A stretch of 64,000 bases of DNA from Streptomyces sp. DH37 (GTDB lineage Bacteria; Actinomycetota; Actinomycetes; Streptomycetales; Streptomycetaceae). The position numbers were made by a program, and so were the translations under genes. The stretch is from contig NZ_JARVKV010000027.1 in assembly GCF_029813835.1 (NCBI RefSeq), forward strand, positions 1-64,000. The letters are read 5' to 3'. Positions 55,113-63,429 of the stretch are shown piece by piece (the stretch's first letter is position 1; every line of letters begins with the position of its first letter). A model generated the notes under the pieces. That model saw only the letters and a list, made by a program, of their open reading frames with translations. It was not told the DNA's origin and searched no databases.

Positions 55113-56504
55113 ATGAGGACGACCCTTCCCCGGCTGGTCGTGGCCGCGCCCTCCTCGGGCAGCGGCAAGACCACCGTGGCCACCGGCCTGATGGCCGCCT
55201 TCGCGGCGGCCGGGCTGGACGTCTCCCCGCACAAGGTGGGCCCGGACTACATCGACCCGGGCTACCACGCGCTGGCCACCGGCCGCCCCGGCCGCAACCT
55301 CGACGCGTACCTGTGCGGCCCGGAGCGCGTCGCGCCGCTGTTCCTGCACGGGGCGGCCGGCGCGGACGTGGCCGTGGTCGAGGGCGTGATGGGGCTGTAC
55401 GACGGCGCGGCCGGCCGCGGCGAGCTGGGCTCCACCGCGCAGGTGGCGAAGCTGCTGCGGGCGCCGGTGGTGCTGGTGGTGGACGCCTCCTCGCAGTCGC
55501 GCTCGGTGGCGGCGCTGGTGCACGGCTTCGCGTCCTGGGACCCGGAGGTCCGCGTCGCGGGGGTGATCCTCAACAAGGTGGCCTCCGACCGCCACGAGGA
55601 GCTGCTGCGCGAGGCGCTGGACGCCTCGGGCGTGCCGGTGCTGGGAGCGCTGCGCCGTGTGCCGCAGGTGCGCACCCCCTCGCGCCACCTGGGTCTGGTC
55701 CCGGTGGCCGAGCGGCGGGCGGAGGCGGCCGAGGCGCTGGCGGAGCTGGCGGAGCGGGTGCGCTCCGGCTGCGATCTGCGGGCGCTGCTCGCCCTGGCGC
55801 ACTCCGCGCCGCCGCTGTCCCAGGAGCCGTGGGCGCCCCCGGTTTCCGCGGACCCGCCGCGCGGGCGTCCGGTGGTGGCCGTCGCGGGCGGGGCCGCGTT
55901 CACCTTCTCCTACGCCGAGCACGCCGAGCTGCTGCGGGCGGCGGGCGCGGAGGTGGCCGTCTTCGACCCGCTGCGGGACACCGCGCTGCCGCCGGGCACG
56001 GCCGGACTGGTCATGGGCGGCGGCTTCCCGGAGGTGTACGCGCCGGAGCTGTCGGCGAACGAGCCGCTGCGCCGGGCCGTCGCGGAGCTGGCCGCCTCGG
56101 GGGCGCCGGTCGCCGCCGAGTGCGCCGGACTGCTCTACCTGGCCGGGGAGCTGGACGGCGCGCCGATGTGCGGGGTGCTGGACGCCGCCGCCCGGATGAC
56201 CGAGCGGCTCACCCTCGGCTACCGCGAGGCGGTGGCGGTCGGCGACAGCGTCCTGGCCCCCGCCGGGACGCGGGTGCGCGGCCACGAGTTCCACCGCACG
56301 GCGGTGGATCCGCCGGCCGGGGAGCCGGGAGCCGGCTCCGCGCCGGCGTGGGGGCTGACCTGGGGCGCCTCCCGGCCCGAACGCCGGGTCGAGGGTTTCG
56401 TGAAGGACAACGTGCATGCCTCGTACCTGCATGTGCACTGGGCCGCTGAGCCGTCCGTGGCTCAGCGCTTCGTCGGGAGATGTGTCGAGAGGTGTGCGGC
56501 ATGA
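55113..56504 (+). CDS. cobB: Cobyrinate a,c-diamide synthase (CobB/CbiA)
   Basis: 463-residue glutamine- and ATP-dependent amidase acting on the a and c carboxylates. P-loop APSSGSGKTTVATGLMAAF, substrate loop HKVGPDYIDPGYH, VEGVMGLYDG. The C-terminal class I glutaminase has Cys in AAECAGLLYLAG and GHEFHRTAVD. Full length. The only downstream gene junction without overlap on its left side; its stop overlaps the cobI ATG (ATGA at 56501). The same family name is used for hydrogenobyrinate (CobB) or cobyrinate (CbiA) substrates and sequence does not settle which. Confidence 0.95.
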   Translation: MRTTLPRLVVAAPSSGSGKTTVATGLMAAFAAAGLDVSPHKVGPDYIDPGYHALATGRPGRNLDAYLCGPERVAPLFLHGAAGADVAVVEGVMGLYDGAAGRGELGSTAQVAKLLRAPVVLVVDASSQSRSVAALVHGFASWDPEVRVAGVILNKVASDRHEELLREALDASGVPVLGALRRVPQVRTPSRHLGLVPVAERRAEAAEALAELAERVRSGCDLRALLALAHSAPPLSQEPWAPPVSADPPRGRPVVAVAGGAAFTFSYAEHAELLRAAGAEVAVFDPLRDTALPPGTAGLVMGGGFPEVYAPELSANEPLRRAVAELAASGAPVAAECAGLLYLAGELDGAPMCGVLDAAARMTERLTLGYREAVAVGDSVLAPAGTRVRGHEFHRTAVDPPAGEPGAGSAPAWGLTWGASRPERRVEGFVKDNVHASYLHVHWAAEPSVAQRFVGRCVERCAA

Positions 56505-57280
56505 GCGGTAACGGCGGTGAGCCGCGGGAAGCGGACGGGCCGCGCCTGATCGGCGTCGGGGTCGGCCCCGGCGACCCCGATCTGGTGACGGTCAAGGGCG
56601 TGAAGGCGCTGCGCTCGGCGAGCGCGGTGGTCGTGCCCGTGATGGAGGACAGCGGCACGGGCCGGGCCGAGGCCACCGTGCTGCACTACGTGTCGCGCGA
56701 GCGGATCGTCCGGGTGGTCTTCGCGCTCAACGAGCGCAGCGACCGGGCCCGCCGGGAGGCGGCGTGGGACGCGGCGGGCGAACGCGTCGCCGCGCTGCTG
56801 CGCACGCACGGCACGGTGGCCTTCGCCACCATCGGCGACCCGAACGTCTACTCCACCTTCACCTACCTCGCCCAGACCGTCGGCGACCTGGTGCCGGAGG
56901 CGGCCGTGGAGACCGTGCCGGGCATCACCGCGATGCAGGACCTGGCCGCGCGCTGCGGCGCGGTGCTCACCGAGGGGACCGAGCCGCTGACGCTGGTGCC
57001 GGTGACGGCCGGGGACGCGGTGCTCCGGCAGGCCCTGGAGGGGCCGGGCACGGTGGTGGCCTACAAGTTCGGCCGGCGGGCGCGCGAGGTCGCCGCCGCG
57101 CTGCGCGCCACGGGCCGCACCGAGGGCGCGGTGTGGGGATCGGCGCTGGGGCTGCCGCAGGAGTCGATCCGCCCGGCGGCCGACCTGGAGGCCGAACTCG
57201 CCTCCGGGGACGCCGCACTCCCCTATCTGTCCACGCTCATCGCACCCGCCCGCCGCGAGGGCCGAGGAGGCAAACTGTGA
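56501..57280 (+). CDS. cobI: Precorrin-2 / cobalt-precorrin-2 C20-methyltransferase
   Basis: 259-residue SAM-dependent tetrapyrrole methylase. SAM loop LIGVGVGPGDPDLVTVKGVK, VVPVMEDSGTGRAE characteristic of C20 enzymes, AFATIGDPNVYSTFTYL, and VPGITAMQDLAARCG. ATG at 56501 (overlapping the cobB stop, with GAGG 8 nt upstream) is better than the in-frame ATG at 56480. Next gene cobM overlaps by 4 nt. Confidence 0.94.
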   Translation: MSGNGGEPREADGPRLIGVGVGPGDPDLVTVKGVKALRSASAVVVPVMEDSGTGRAEATVLHYVSRERIVRVVFALNERSDRARREAAWDAAGERVAALLRTHGTVAFATIGDPNVYSTFTYLAQTVGDLVPEAAVETVPGITAMQDLAARCGAVLTEGTEPLTLVPVTAGDAVLRQALEGPGTVVAYKFGRRAREVAAALRATGRTEGAVWGSALGLPQESIRPAADLEAELASGDAALPYLSTLIAPARREGRGGKL

Positions 57281-58224
57281 CCGCCGAGACCACCGCCGGA
57301 AGCACCGTCGAGACCACCGCCGGAACCGCTGCCGGGACCGCTGCCGGAAGCACCGCCGGAACCGCCGCCGGCAAGGTGACCATCGTGGGCGCCGGGCCCG
57401 GGGCCGCCGATCTGCTCACCTTCCGCGCGGCCCGCGCCATCGCCGAGGCCGACGTCGTGATCTGGGCGGCCAGCCTGGTGCGCGAGGAGGTCCTCGACCA
57501 CGCCCGCGAGGACGCGGAGATCCTGGACTCGGCGTCGATGTCCCTGGAGGACGTCGTCGCCGTCTACGAGCGCGCGGCCCGCGAGGGCCTGAAGGTGGCG
57601 CGCGTCCACTCCGGCGACCCGGCCCTGTGGGGCGGCACCCAGGAGCAGGTGGACCGCTGCGCGGAGCTGGGCGTCGAGGTGGAGATCGTCCCCGGGGTCT
57701 CGTCGTTCTCGGCGGTGGCGGCCATCGCGGGGCGGGAGCTGACGATTCCCGAGGTCGCCCAGTCGGTGATCCTCACCCGGCTCGGCGGCGGCAAGACGCC
57801 GATGCCGCCCGGCGAGGAGGTGCGGGAGTTCGCCCGGCACGGCACCACCATGGCGGTCTTCCTCTCGGCCGCCCGCTCGGGGCAGCTGGCGGTGGAGCTG
57901 CTGGAGGGCGGCTACCCGACCGACACCCCGGTGGTGATCGCCCACCAGGCGACCTGGCCGGAGGAGCTGGTGCTGCGCTGCACGGTGGGCACGCTGGAGG
58001 AGACCGTCAAGGAGCACCGGCTGTGGAAGCACACGCTGTTCCTGGTCGGCCCCGCGCTGTCCGCCTCCGGCACGCGCTCGCACCTGTACCACCCGGGGCA
58101 CTTCCACGGCCACCGACGGGCGCGGCCGGAGGCCCGGCGGGCGCTGCGCGCGGCCCGGGAGGCCGGGGGTCAGACCGGGCAGCGGGCCGCGGACCGGGTG
58201 GCGCGGGGAGCCGACCGTGGATGA
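57277..58224 (+). CDS. cobM: Precorrin-4 / cobalt-precorrin-4 C11-methyltransferase
   Basis: 315-residue tetrapyrrole methylase. Core from about residue 33: VTIVGAGPGAADLLTFRAAR, VHSGDPALWGGTQEQ, VPGVSSFSAVAAIAGRELT and SVILTRLGGGKTPMP, all typical of CobM/CbiF. The first ~32 residues are a Thr/Ala/Gly repeat (TTAGSTVETTAGTAAG...) encoded by near-repeats of ACCGCCGGA, absent from usual family members. AGGAGG 6 nt upstream of GTG 57277 supports this start, so the repeat is translated. C-terminal ~40 residues are Arg/Ala-rich. Overlaps cbiD by 8 nt. Confidence 0.94.
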   Translation: MTAETTAGSTVETTAGTAAGTAAGSTAGTAAGKVTIVGAGPGAADLLTFRAARAIAEADVVIWAASLVREEVLDHAREDAEILDSASMSLEDVVAVYERAAREGLKVARVHSGDPALWGGTQEQVDRCAELGVEVEIVPGVSSFSAVAAIAGRELTIPEVAQSVILTRLGGGKTPMPPGEEVREFARHGTTMAVFLSAARSGQLAVELLEGGYPTDTPVVIAHQATWPEELVLRCTVGTLEETVKEHRLWKHTLFLVGPALSASGTRSHLYHPGHFHGHRRARPEARRALRAAREAGGQTGQRAADRVARGADRG

Positions 58225-59392
58225 GGGCCCGGAGCGCGGGCCCTCCCGGGGGCCGGAGCTGCGGGAGCCGGACCTGCCACGTACCGCCAAGCAGCGGCCC
58301 AGGGCGCTGCGCACCGGCTGGACGACCGGCACCTGCGCCTCGGCGGCGGCCCGCGCCGCCGCGCTGCACCTGGTCACGGGCGAGCCCCAGCCGTGGGTGG
58401 AGGTCGCGCTGCCGTCGGGGCGGCGGGTGACCTTCGCGGTGGAGCGCTCGGCCGAGCTGCGGCCGGGCCGCACCGAGGCGGTGGTGGTCAAGGACGCGGG
58501 CGACGACCCGGACGTCACCCACGGCTCGCACCTGACCGCCACGGTGAGCTGGCGGGAGGAGCCGGGCATCGAACTGCACGGCGGGGTCGGCGTCGGCGTC
58601 GTCACCCGGCCGGGGCTCGGTCTGGAGGTGGGCGGCCCGGCCATCAACCCGGTGCCCCGCGCCATGATCAGCCGGGCGGTGGGCGAGGTCGTCGACGTGG
58701 CGGCGCGCGGCGTGGACGTCACCATCAGCGTGCCCGACGGCGAGAGGCGCGCCCGCAAGACCACCAACGCCCGGCTCGGCATCCTCGGCGGCATCTCCAT
58801 CCTGGGGACGACCGGGATCGTCCGGCCGTTCTCGACGGCCTCGTGGCGGGCGAGCGTGGAGCAGGCGGTGTCGGTGGCCGCCGCGCAGGGCGCCCCGGCC
58901 GTGGTGCTGTGCACCGGCGGCCGCACCGAGAAGGGCGCCATGGCGCTGCTGCCCCGGCTCCCCGAGGTGTGCTTCATCGAGGTGGGCGACTTCACGGGGG
59001 CCGCGCTGCGGCGGGCCGTGGAGCACGGCGTGGGCCGGGTGGTGTTCGTCGGCATGGTGGGGAAGCTGACCAAGCTGGCCTCCGGGGTGCTGATGACCCA
59101 CTACACGCGGTCGAAGGTGGACACCGCCGTCCTGGCCGACATCACCCGCGCGGTGGGCGGCACGGACGCGCTGGCGGCCGAGGTGGCCGCGGCGAACACC
59201 GCCCGCCACGCGTACGAGCTGTGGGACGCGGCGGGGCTGCTGCAGACGGCCGGACTGGAGCTGTGCCACCGGGTGGTGGACGTGCTGGAGCGCTTCACCG
59301 ACCGCCGGATCACGGCGGAGGCGGCCATGGTGGACTTCACCGGCCGCACGGTGGTCGCCCTCCGCTCCGACGGCGAGGGGCTGCTGCCGTGA
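58217..59392 (+). CDS. cbiD: Cobalt-precorrin-5B C1-methyltransferase CbiD
   Basis: 391-residue enzyme of the early-cobalt-insertion (anaerobic) route. The CbiD hallmark RTGWTTGTCASAAARAAALH is near residue 32; VVKDAGDDPDVTHG, GGPAINPVPRAMI, LGILGGISILGTTGIVRP and GKLTKLASGVLMTH follow. Present where an aerobic operon would have cobF. GTG at 58217 overlaps cobM; stop overlaps the cobL GTG. Confidence 0.95.
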   Translation: MDEGPERGPSRGPELREPDLPRTAKQRPRALRTGWTTGTCASAAARAAALHLVTGEPQPWVEVALPSGRRVTFAVERSAELRPGRTEAVVVKDAGDDPDVTHGSHLTATVSWREEPGIELHGGVGVGVVTRPGLGLEVGGPAINPVPRAMISRAVGEVVDVAARGVDVTISVPDGERRARKTTNARLGILGGISILGTTGIVRPFSTASWRASVEQAVSVAAAQGAPAVVLCTGGRTEKGAMALLPRLPEVCFIEVGDFTGAALRRAVEHGVGRVVFVGMVGKLTKLASGVLMTHYTRSKVDTAVLADITRAVGGTDALAAEVAAANTARHAYELWDAAGLLQTAGLELCHRVVDVLERFTDRRITAEAAMVDFTGRTVVALRSDGEGLLP

Positions 59393-60666
59393 TCACGGTC
59401 GTGGGTACGGGCACGGGTGCGGGTACGGCTGCGGACACGGCCGGGGAGACGGCGGCCCCCGGGGCCGGCGGGCTGTCCTGGCAGGGGGTCCGGCTGGCCG
59501 TGGGCGCCCGCCGCCACCTGGACGCGGCCGGCCCCCCGCCCGGCGTGCGGCGCGTGGTCCTGGGCCCGCTCGCCCCGGCGCTGGACGCCGTCGAGCGCGA
59601 GCTGTCCGGGGGCGGGGGCCGGGTGGTCGTGCTCGCCTCCGGCGACCCCGGGTTCTTCGGGATCGTCCGGTCGCTCGCCGAACGCTTCGGCGCCCGTGCC
59701 CTGGACGTACGCCCCTCCGTGCCCTCCGTCGCCGTGGCCTTCGCCCGCGCCGGGCTGCCGTGGGACGACGCGGCCGTGGTCAGCGCGCACGGACGCGATC
59801 CGCGCACCGCCGTCAACGTCTGCCGCGCGCATCCCAAGACCGCCGTGCTCACCGGGCCCGGCGCGGGGCCCGCCGAGCTGGGCGCCGCCCTGGCCGCCGC
59901 CGGGCTGCCGCGCACCCTGGTGGTGGCGAGCGCGCTGGGCACGGCGGGCGAGCGCGTCGAGCGCCTCTCCCCCGCCGGGGCCGCCGCCCGCACCTGGCCG
60001 GACGAGGTCAGCGTGGTGCTGTGCCTGGACGAGTCCCGCGCCCTGGCGCCCTCCCCCCGCGCGCTCGCCGGGCCGCCGCGCCCGCCCGCCGGATGGGCGC
60101 TGCCGGAGGACGCCTTCGCCCACCGCGACTCGATGATCACCAAGTACGAGGTGCGGGCCCTGGCCCTGGCCCGGCTCGGGCCGCGCGCGGGCGATCTGGT
60201 CTGGGACGTCGGCGCGGGCTCCGGCTCGGTCGCGGTGGAGTGCGCGCGCCTGGGCGCGGCGGCGATCGCCGTGGAGCGCACCGCCGACGGCGCCGAACGC
60301 TGCCGCGCCAACGCCGCCGCCCACGGCGTGGACGTCCAGACCGTGCACGGCGCCGCGCCCGGGGCTCTCGCCGGACTGCCCGACCCCGACGCCGTGTTCG
60401 TCGGCGGCGGAGGGCGGGAGCTGGAGGAGATCGTGTCGCTCTGCGCCCGCCGCGCCCGCCGCGCCGTCGTCGTCACGCTCGCCGCGCTGGACCGCGTGCC
60501 CGCCGTACGGGCCGCGCTCGGCGCCGCCGGACTCGCCCCCGACGGCGTGCTGCTGCAGTCCTCCCGGCTGGCCCCCCTCCCCGGCGAGGTGGTACGGCTC
60601 GCCGCCGGCAACCCCGTCTTCATCCTGTGGGGCACCCGCCCCGGCACCGAAGGAGCACCCTCGTGA
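59389..60666 (+). CDS. cobL: Precorrin-6Y C5,15-methyltransferase (decarboxylating) CobL (CbiE-CbiT fusion)
   Basis: 425-residue bifunctional enzyme. The CbiE-like half (1-215) contains LASGDPGFFGIVRSLAERFG and RPSVPSVAVAFARAGLPWDD; the CbiT-like class I methyltransferase half has HRDSMITKYEVRALALARL, VWDVGAGSGSVAVECARLG and VFVGGGGRELEEIV. The usual SAM-loop after VITVVG is replaced by a Gly/Thr/Ala stretch (GTGTGAGTAADTAGETAAPG), another low-complexity segment. GTG at 59389 overlaps cbiD. Confidence 0.95.
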   Translation: MITVVGTGTGAGTAADTAGETAAPGAGGLSWQGVRLAVGARRHLDAAGPPPGVRRVVLGPLAPALDAVERELSGGGGRVVVLASGDPGFFGIVRSLAERFGARALDVRPSVPSVAVAFARAGLPWDDAAVVSAHGRDPRTAVNVCRAHPKTAVLTGPGAGPAELGAALAAAGLPRTLVVASALGTAGERVERLSPAGAAARTWPDEVSVVLCLDESRALAPSPRALAGPPRPPAGWALPEDAFAHRDSMITKYEVRALALARLGPRAGDLVWDVGAGSGSVAVECARLGAAAIAVERTADGAERCRANAAAHGVDVQTVHGAAPGALAGLPDPDAVFVGGGGRELEEIVSLCARRARRAVVVTLAALDRVPAVRAALGAAGLAPDGVLLQSSRLAPLPGEVVRLAAGNPVFILWGTRPGTEGAPS

Positions 60667-62480
60667 ACGCCCCGAACGGCCCGACCGGTGTGACCGGTCT
60701 CGTCTCCGCCACCGCCGCGGGGCGGCGCGCCCGCGACCGGCTGGCGGCCGCCTGGCCGCGGTCCACCCGCGTCTACGACACCGGCGACGGCGGCACCGTC
60801 CGCGAGGCGGTCGCCCGCGCCTTCGCCGAGTGCGACCAGCTCGTCTGCTTCCTGGCCACCGGCGCGACCGTACGGCTGGTCGCCCCGCTCCTGGGCGAGA
60901 AGGCGAGCGATCCCGGCGTGGTGTGCGTGGACGAGGCCCAGCAGTACGCCGTGGCACTGCTGGGCGGCCACGCGGGCGGCGCGAACGAGCTGGCGCACGC
61001 GGTGGCCGAGGTCCTGCCCGGCTGCCGTCCGGTCGTCACCACCGCCACCGACGCCGCCGGCGTCCCCGGTCTGGACACCCTCGGCCTGCCCGTCGAGGGC
61101 GCCGTCGCGGCGGTGTCGCGGGCGATCCTCGACGGCGAGCCCGTCCGTCTGGTGCGGCATTCCGTCCTCCCCCTTCCGGCACTGCCGCACAACGTGACCG
61201 AGACCACCGGCAACGCCGCGCAGAGCGACGGCGCGGTCGGCGGCGCGGTCGACGGCGGGGCCGGCGGCGCAGACGCGGGCGGCGGGTACGCCCTGCTGGT
61301 CACCGACCGTGCCGTGGCCCCCGGCGACCGCACCGCCGTGCTGCGTCCCCCGACCCTCGTCGTCGGGGTCGGCGCCAGCCGGGGCGCCCCCGCCGACGAG
61401 GTCGCCGGGCTGGTCGGGCAGGCCCTCTCCGACGCCGGGCTGTCGCCGCTGTGCGTCACCGAGCTGGCCACCGTCGAGGCCAAGGCCGGCGAGCCCGGCA
61501 TCGTGGAGGCGGCCCGGCGCCTGGGCGTGCCGCTGCGGACGTACTCCGCCGACGACCTGGCCGCCGTCCCCGTGCCCCACCCCTCCGACGCGCCGCTGGC
61601 CGCCGTGGGCACCCCGAGCGTGGCGGAGGCCGCCGCGCTGCTCGCCTGCGGCGAGGGCGCCGAACTGGTCGTCCCCAAGCGGAAGTCGGCCCCCGAGGGG
61701 CGCGCGGCGATGGCGACCTGCGCCGTGGCGCGGCGGCGTCCGCGCGGACGGCTGGCCGTCGTCGGGCTCGGACCCGGCGCCCGCGACCTGCTCACCCCGC
61801 GCGCCCGTGACGAACTGCGCCGCGCCTCCGTGGTCGTCGGACTCGACCAGTACGTGGACCAGATCCGCGACCTGCTGCGCCCGGGCACCCGCGTGCTGGA
61901 GTCGGGGCTCGGCGCGGAGGAGGAGCGCGCCCGCACCGCCGTGGCCGAGGCCCGCTCGGGTCGCGCGGTGGCGCTGATCGGCAGCGGCGACGCGGGGGTG
62001 TACGCCATGGCCTCGCCCGCCCTGGCCGAGGCGTCCTCGGACATCGACGTGGTGGGCGTCCCCGGGGTCACCGCCGCGCTGGCCGCCGCCGCGCTGCTGG
62101 GCGCGCCGCTGGGCCACGACCACGTCTCGATCAGCCTGTCGGACCTGCACACCCCCTGGGAGGTGATCGAGCGCCGGGTGCGCGCGGCGGCCGAGTCCGA
62201 CCTGGTGGTGACGTTCTACAACCCGCGCAGCCGGGGCCGCGACTGGCAGCTGCCCAAGGCGCTCGCCCTGCTGGCGCAGCACCGTGCCCCGCGCACCCCG
62301 GTCGGCGTGGTGCGCAACGCCTCGCGCCCCGGCGAGCGCGTCACCGTGACCACGCTCGGCGGGCTCGATCCGGAGACGGTCGACATGATGACGGTGGTGA
62401 CCGTCGGCAACACCGCCACCCGCACCGTCGCCGGGCGCATGGTCACCCCGCGCGGCTACCGCTGGCAGGAGGGCTCGTGA
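60663..62480 (+). CDS. cobJ: CbiG-CobJ/CbiH fusion: cobalt-precorrin-5A hydrolase and C17-methyltransferase
   Basis: 605-residue fusion. CbiG N-terminal and central parts: FLATGATVRLVAPLLGEKAS, VVCVDEAQQYAVALLGGHAG, PVVTTATDAAG; CbiG C-terminal (CobE-like) domain: VVGVGASRGAPADEVAGLVG, TVEAKAGEPGIVEAARRLG. A Gly/Ala/Asp spacer (DGAVGGAVDGGAGGADAGGG) interrupts CbiG. From ~360 the C17-methyltransferase: AVVGLGPGARDLLTPRARDE, IGSGDAGVYAMASPALAE, VPGVTAALAAAALLGAPLGH, VTFYNPRSRGRDWQ. It combines ring contraction and lactone opening. GTG overlaps cobL; stop overlaps the ferredoxin gene. Confidence 0.95.
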   Translation: MNAPNGPTGVTGLVSATAAGRRARDRLAAAWPRSTRVYDTGDGGTVREAVARAFAECDQLVCFLATGATVRLVAPLLGEKASDPGVVCVDEAQQYAVALLGGHAGGANELAHAVAEVLPGCRPVVTTATDAAGVPGLDTLGLPVEGAVAAVSRAILDGEPVRLVRHSVLPLPALPHNVTETTGNAAQSDGAVGGAVDGGAGGADAGGGYALLVTDRAVAPGDRTAVLRPPTLVVGVGASRGAPADEVAGLVGQALSDAGLSPLCVTELATVEAKAGEPGIVEAARRLGVPLRTYSADDLAAVPVPHPSDAPLAAVGTPSVAEAAALLACGEGAELVVPKRKSAPEGRAAMATCAVARRRPRGRLAVVGLGPGARDLLTPRARDELRRASVVVGLDQYVDQIRDLLRPGTRVLESGLGAEEERARTAVAEARSGRAVALIGSGDAGVYAMASPALAEASSDIDVVGVPGVTAALAAAALLGAPLGHDHVSISLSDLHTPWEVIERRVRAAAESDLVVTFYNPRSRGRDWQLPKALALLAQHRAPRTPVGVVRNASRPGERVTVTTLGGLDPETVDMMTVVTVGNTATRTVAGRMVTPRGYRWQEGS

Positions 62481-62776
62481 CGCCCCCGCCCCCGCCTCCG
62501 GCGCTCGCGCCCGTGACCGTCACCGCGCGCTGCGCGGGCTGCGGCGCCTGCCTGCTGACCTGCCCGGTCCACGCGATCCGCCCGCTGGGCGGCACGCTGC
62601 TGGTGCGGGCCGAGCTGTGCACCGGCTGCCTGGAGTGCGTCGAGGTGTGCCCGGTCGACGCCGTCGAGGAGACCTCCGCCGCGGTCCCCGCCGTGCCGGC
62701 CACCATTCCGGCCACCGCGCCGGCCGCCGAGAACTCCGCAGACACCGCCGTGGAACCCCCCGAGGAGAGGCCGTGA
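62477..62776 (+). CDS. Small 2[4Fe-4S] ferredoxin in the cob operon
   Basis: 99-residue iron-sulfur protein with two full cluster motifs: CAGCGACLLTCP and CTGCLECVEVCP. A Pro-rich N terminus and ~38-residue Ala/Pro/Glu tail flank the core. It sits between the cbiG/cobJ fusion and cobH, joined by 4-bp overlaps on both sides, so it is likely an electron donor to a corrin-pathway step such as cobalt reduction or ring contraction. The aerobic ring-contraction mono-oxygenase CobG, also iron-sulfur, is absent. Confidence 0.92.
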   Translation: MTPPPPPPALAPVTVTARCAGCGACLLTCPVHAIRPLGGTLLVRAELCTGCLECVEVCPVDAVEETSAAVPAVPATIPATAPAAENSADTAVEPPEERP

Positions 62777-63429
62777 CGCCCCCGACACCCCGTACCGTCC
62801 ACCCCATCGAGGAGGAGTCGTACCGCATCCTGCGTTCGCGGCTGGACACCTCCCACCTCCCGCCGCTGACGCGGGCCGTGGTGGAGCGGGTGATCCACTC
62901 CAGCGCGGACCTGGCGTACGCCGACGACCTGGTCACCGACGAGGGCGCGCTGCGCTCCGCGCACGCCGCCCTGCACGCCGGCGCGCCGGTCGTGGCGGAC
63001 GTCGAGATGGTCGCCGCCGGGATCACCCGCCGCGAGACGGTGTGCCGGCTCGCCGACGCCTGCGCCGGTCCCGGTCTGACCCGCTCCGCGCACGCGGTAC
63101 GGCTGGCCTACGAGCAGGTCGGGCCGGGTGCGGTGTGGGTGGTCGGCTGCGCGCCCACCGCCCTGTTCGAACTGCTCGCCCTGGACGCGGAGCCCGCCCT
63201 GGTCATCGGTCTGCCCGTCGGCTTCGTCGGAGCGGCCGAGAGCAAGGCGGCGCTGCGCGCCAGCGGCCTGCCGGCCGTCAGCAACGTCTCGGAGAAGGGC
63301 GGCAGCGCGGTGGCCGCCGCCGCCCTCAACGCCCTTCTGTACGCCCCCGCCACCGCGGCACGACCCGCCGGCGCCATCCCCGGCGCCGCTCCCGGCACCA
63401 CCCCCAGCACCACCAAGGAGACCCAGTGA
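62773..63429 (+). CDS. cobH: Precorrin-8X / cobalt-precorrin-8 methylmutase CobH/CbiC
   Basis: 218-residue enzyme moving the C11 methyl to C12. The catalytic His is in AVVERVIHSSADLAYADDLV; further motifs VVADVEMVAAGITRR, ALVIGLPVGFVGAAESKAAL and ISNVSEKGGSAVAAAALNAL-type end. A ~25-residue Pro/Ala/Thr tail follows. GTG at 62773 overlaps the ferredoxin stop; stop overlaps the cbiX GTG. Confidence 0.95.
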   Translation: MTPPTPRTVHPIEEESYRILRSRLDTSHLPPLTRAVVERVIHSSADLAYADDLVTDEGALRSAHAALHAGAPVVADVEMVAAGITRRETVCRLADACAGPGLTRSAHAVRLAYEQVGPGAVWVVGCAPTALFELLALDAEPALVIGLPVGFVGAAESKAALRASGLPAVSNVSEKGGSAVAAAALNALLYAPATAARPAGAIPGAAPGTTPSTTKETQ

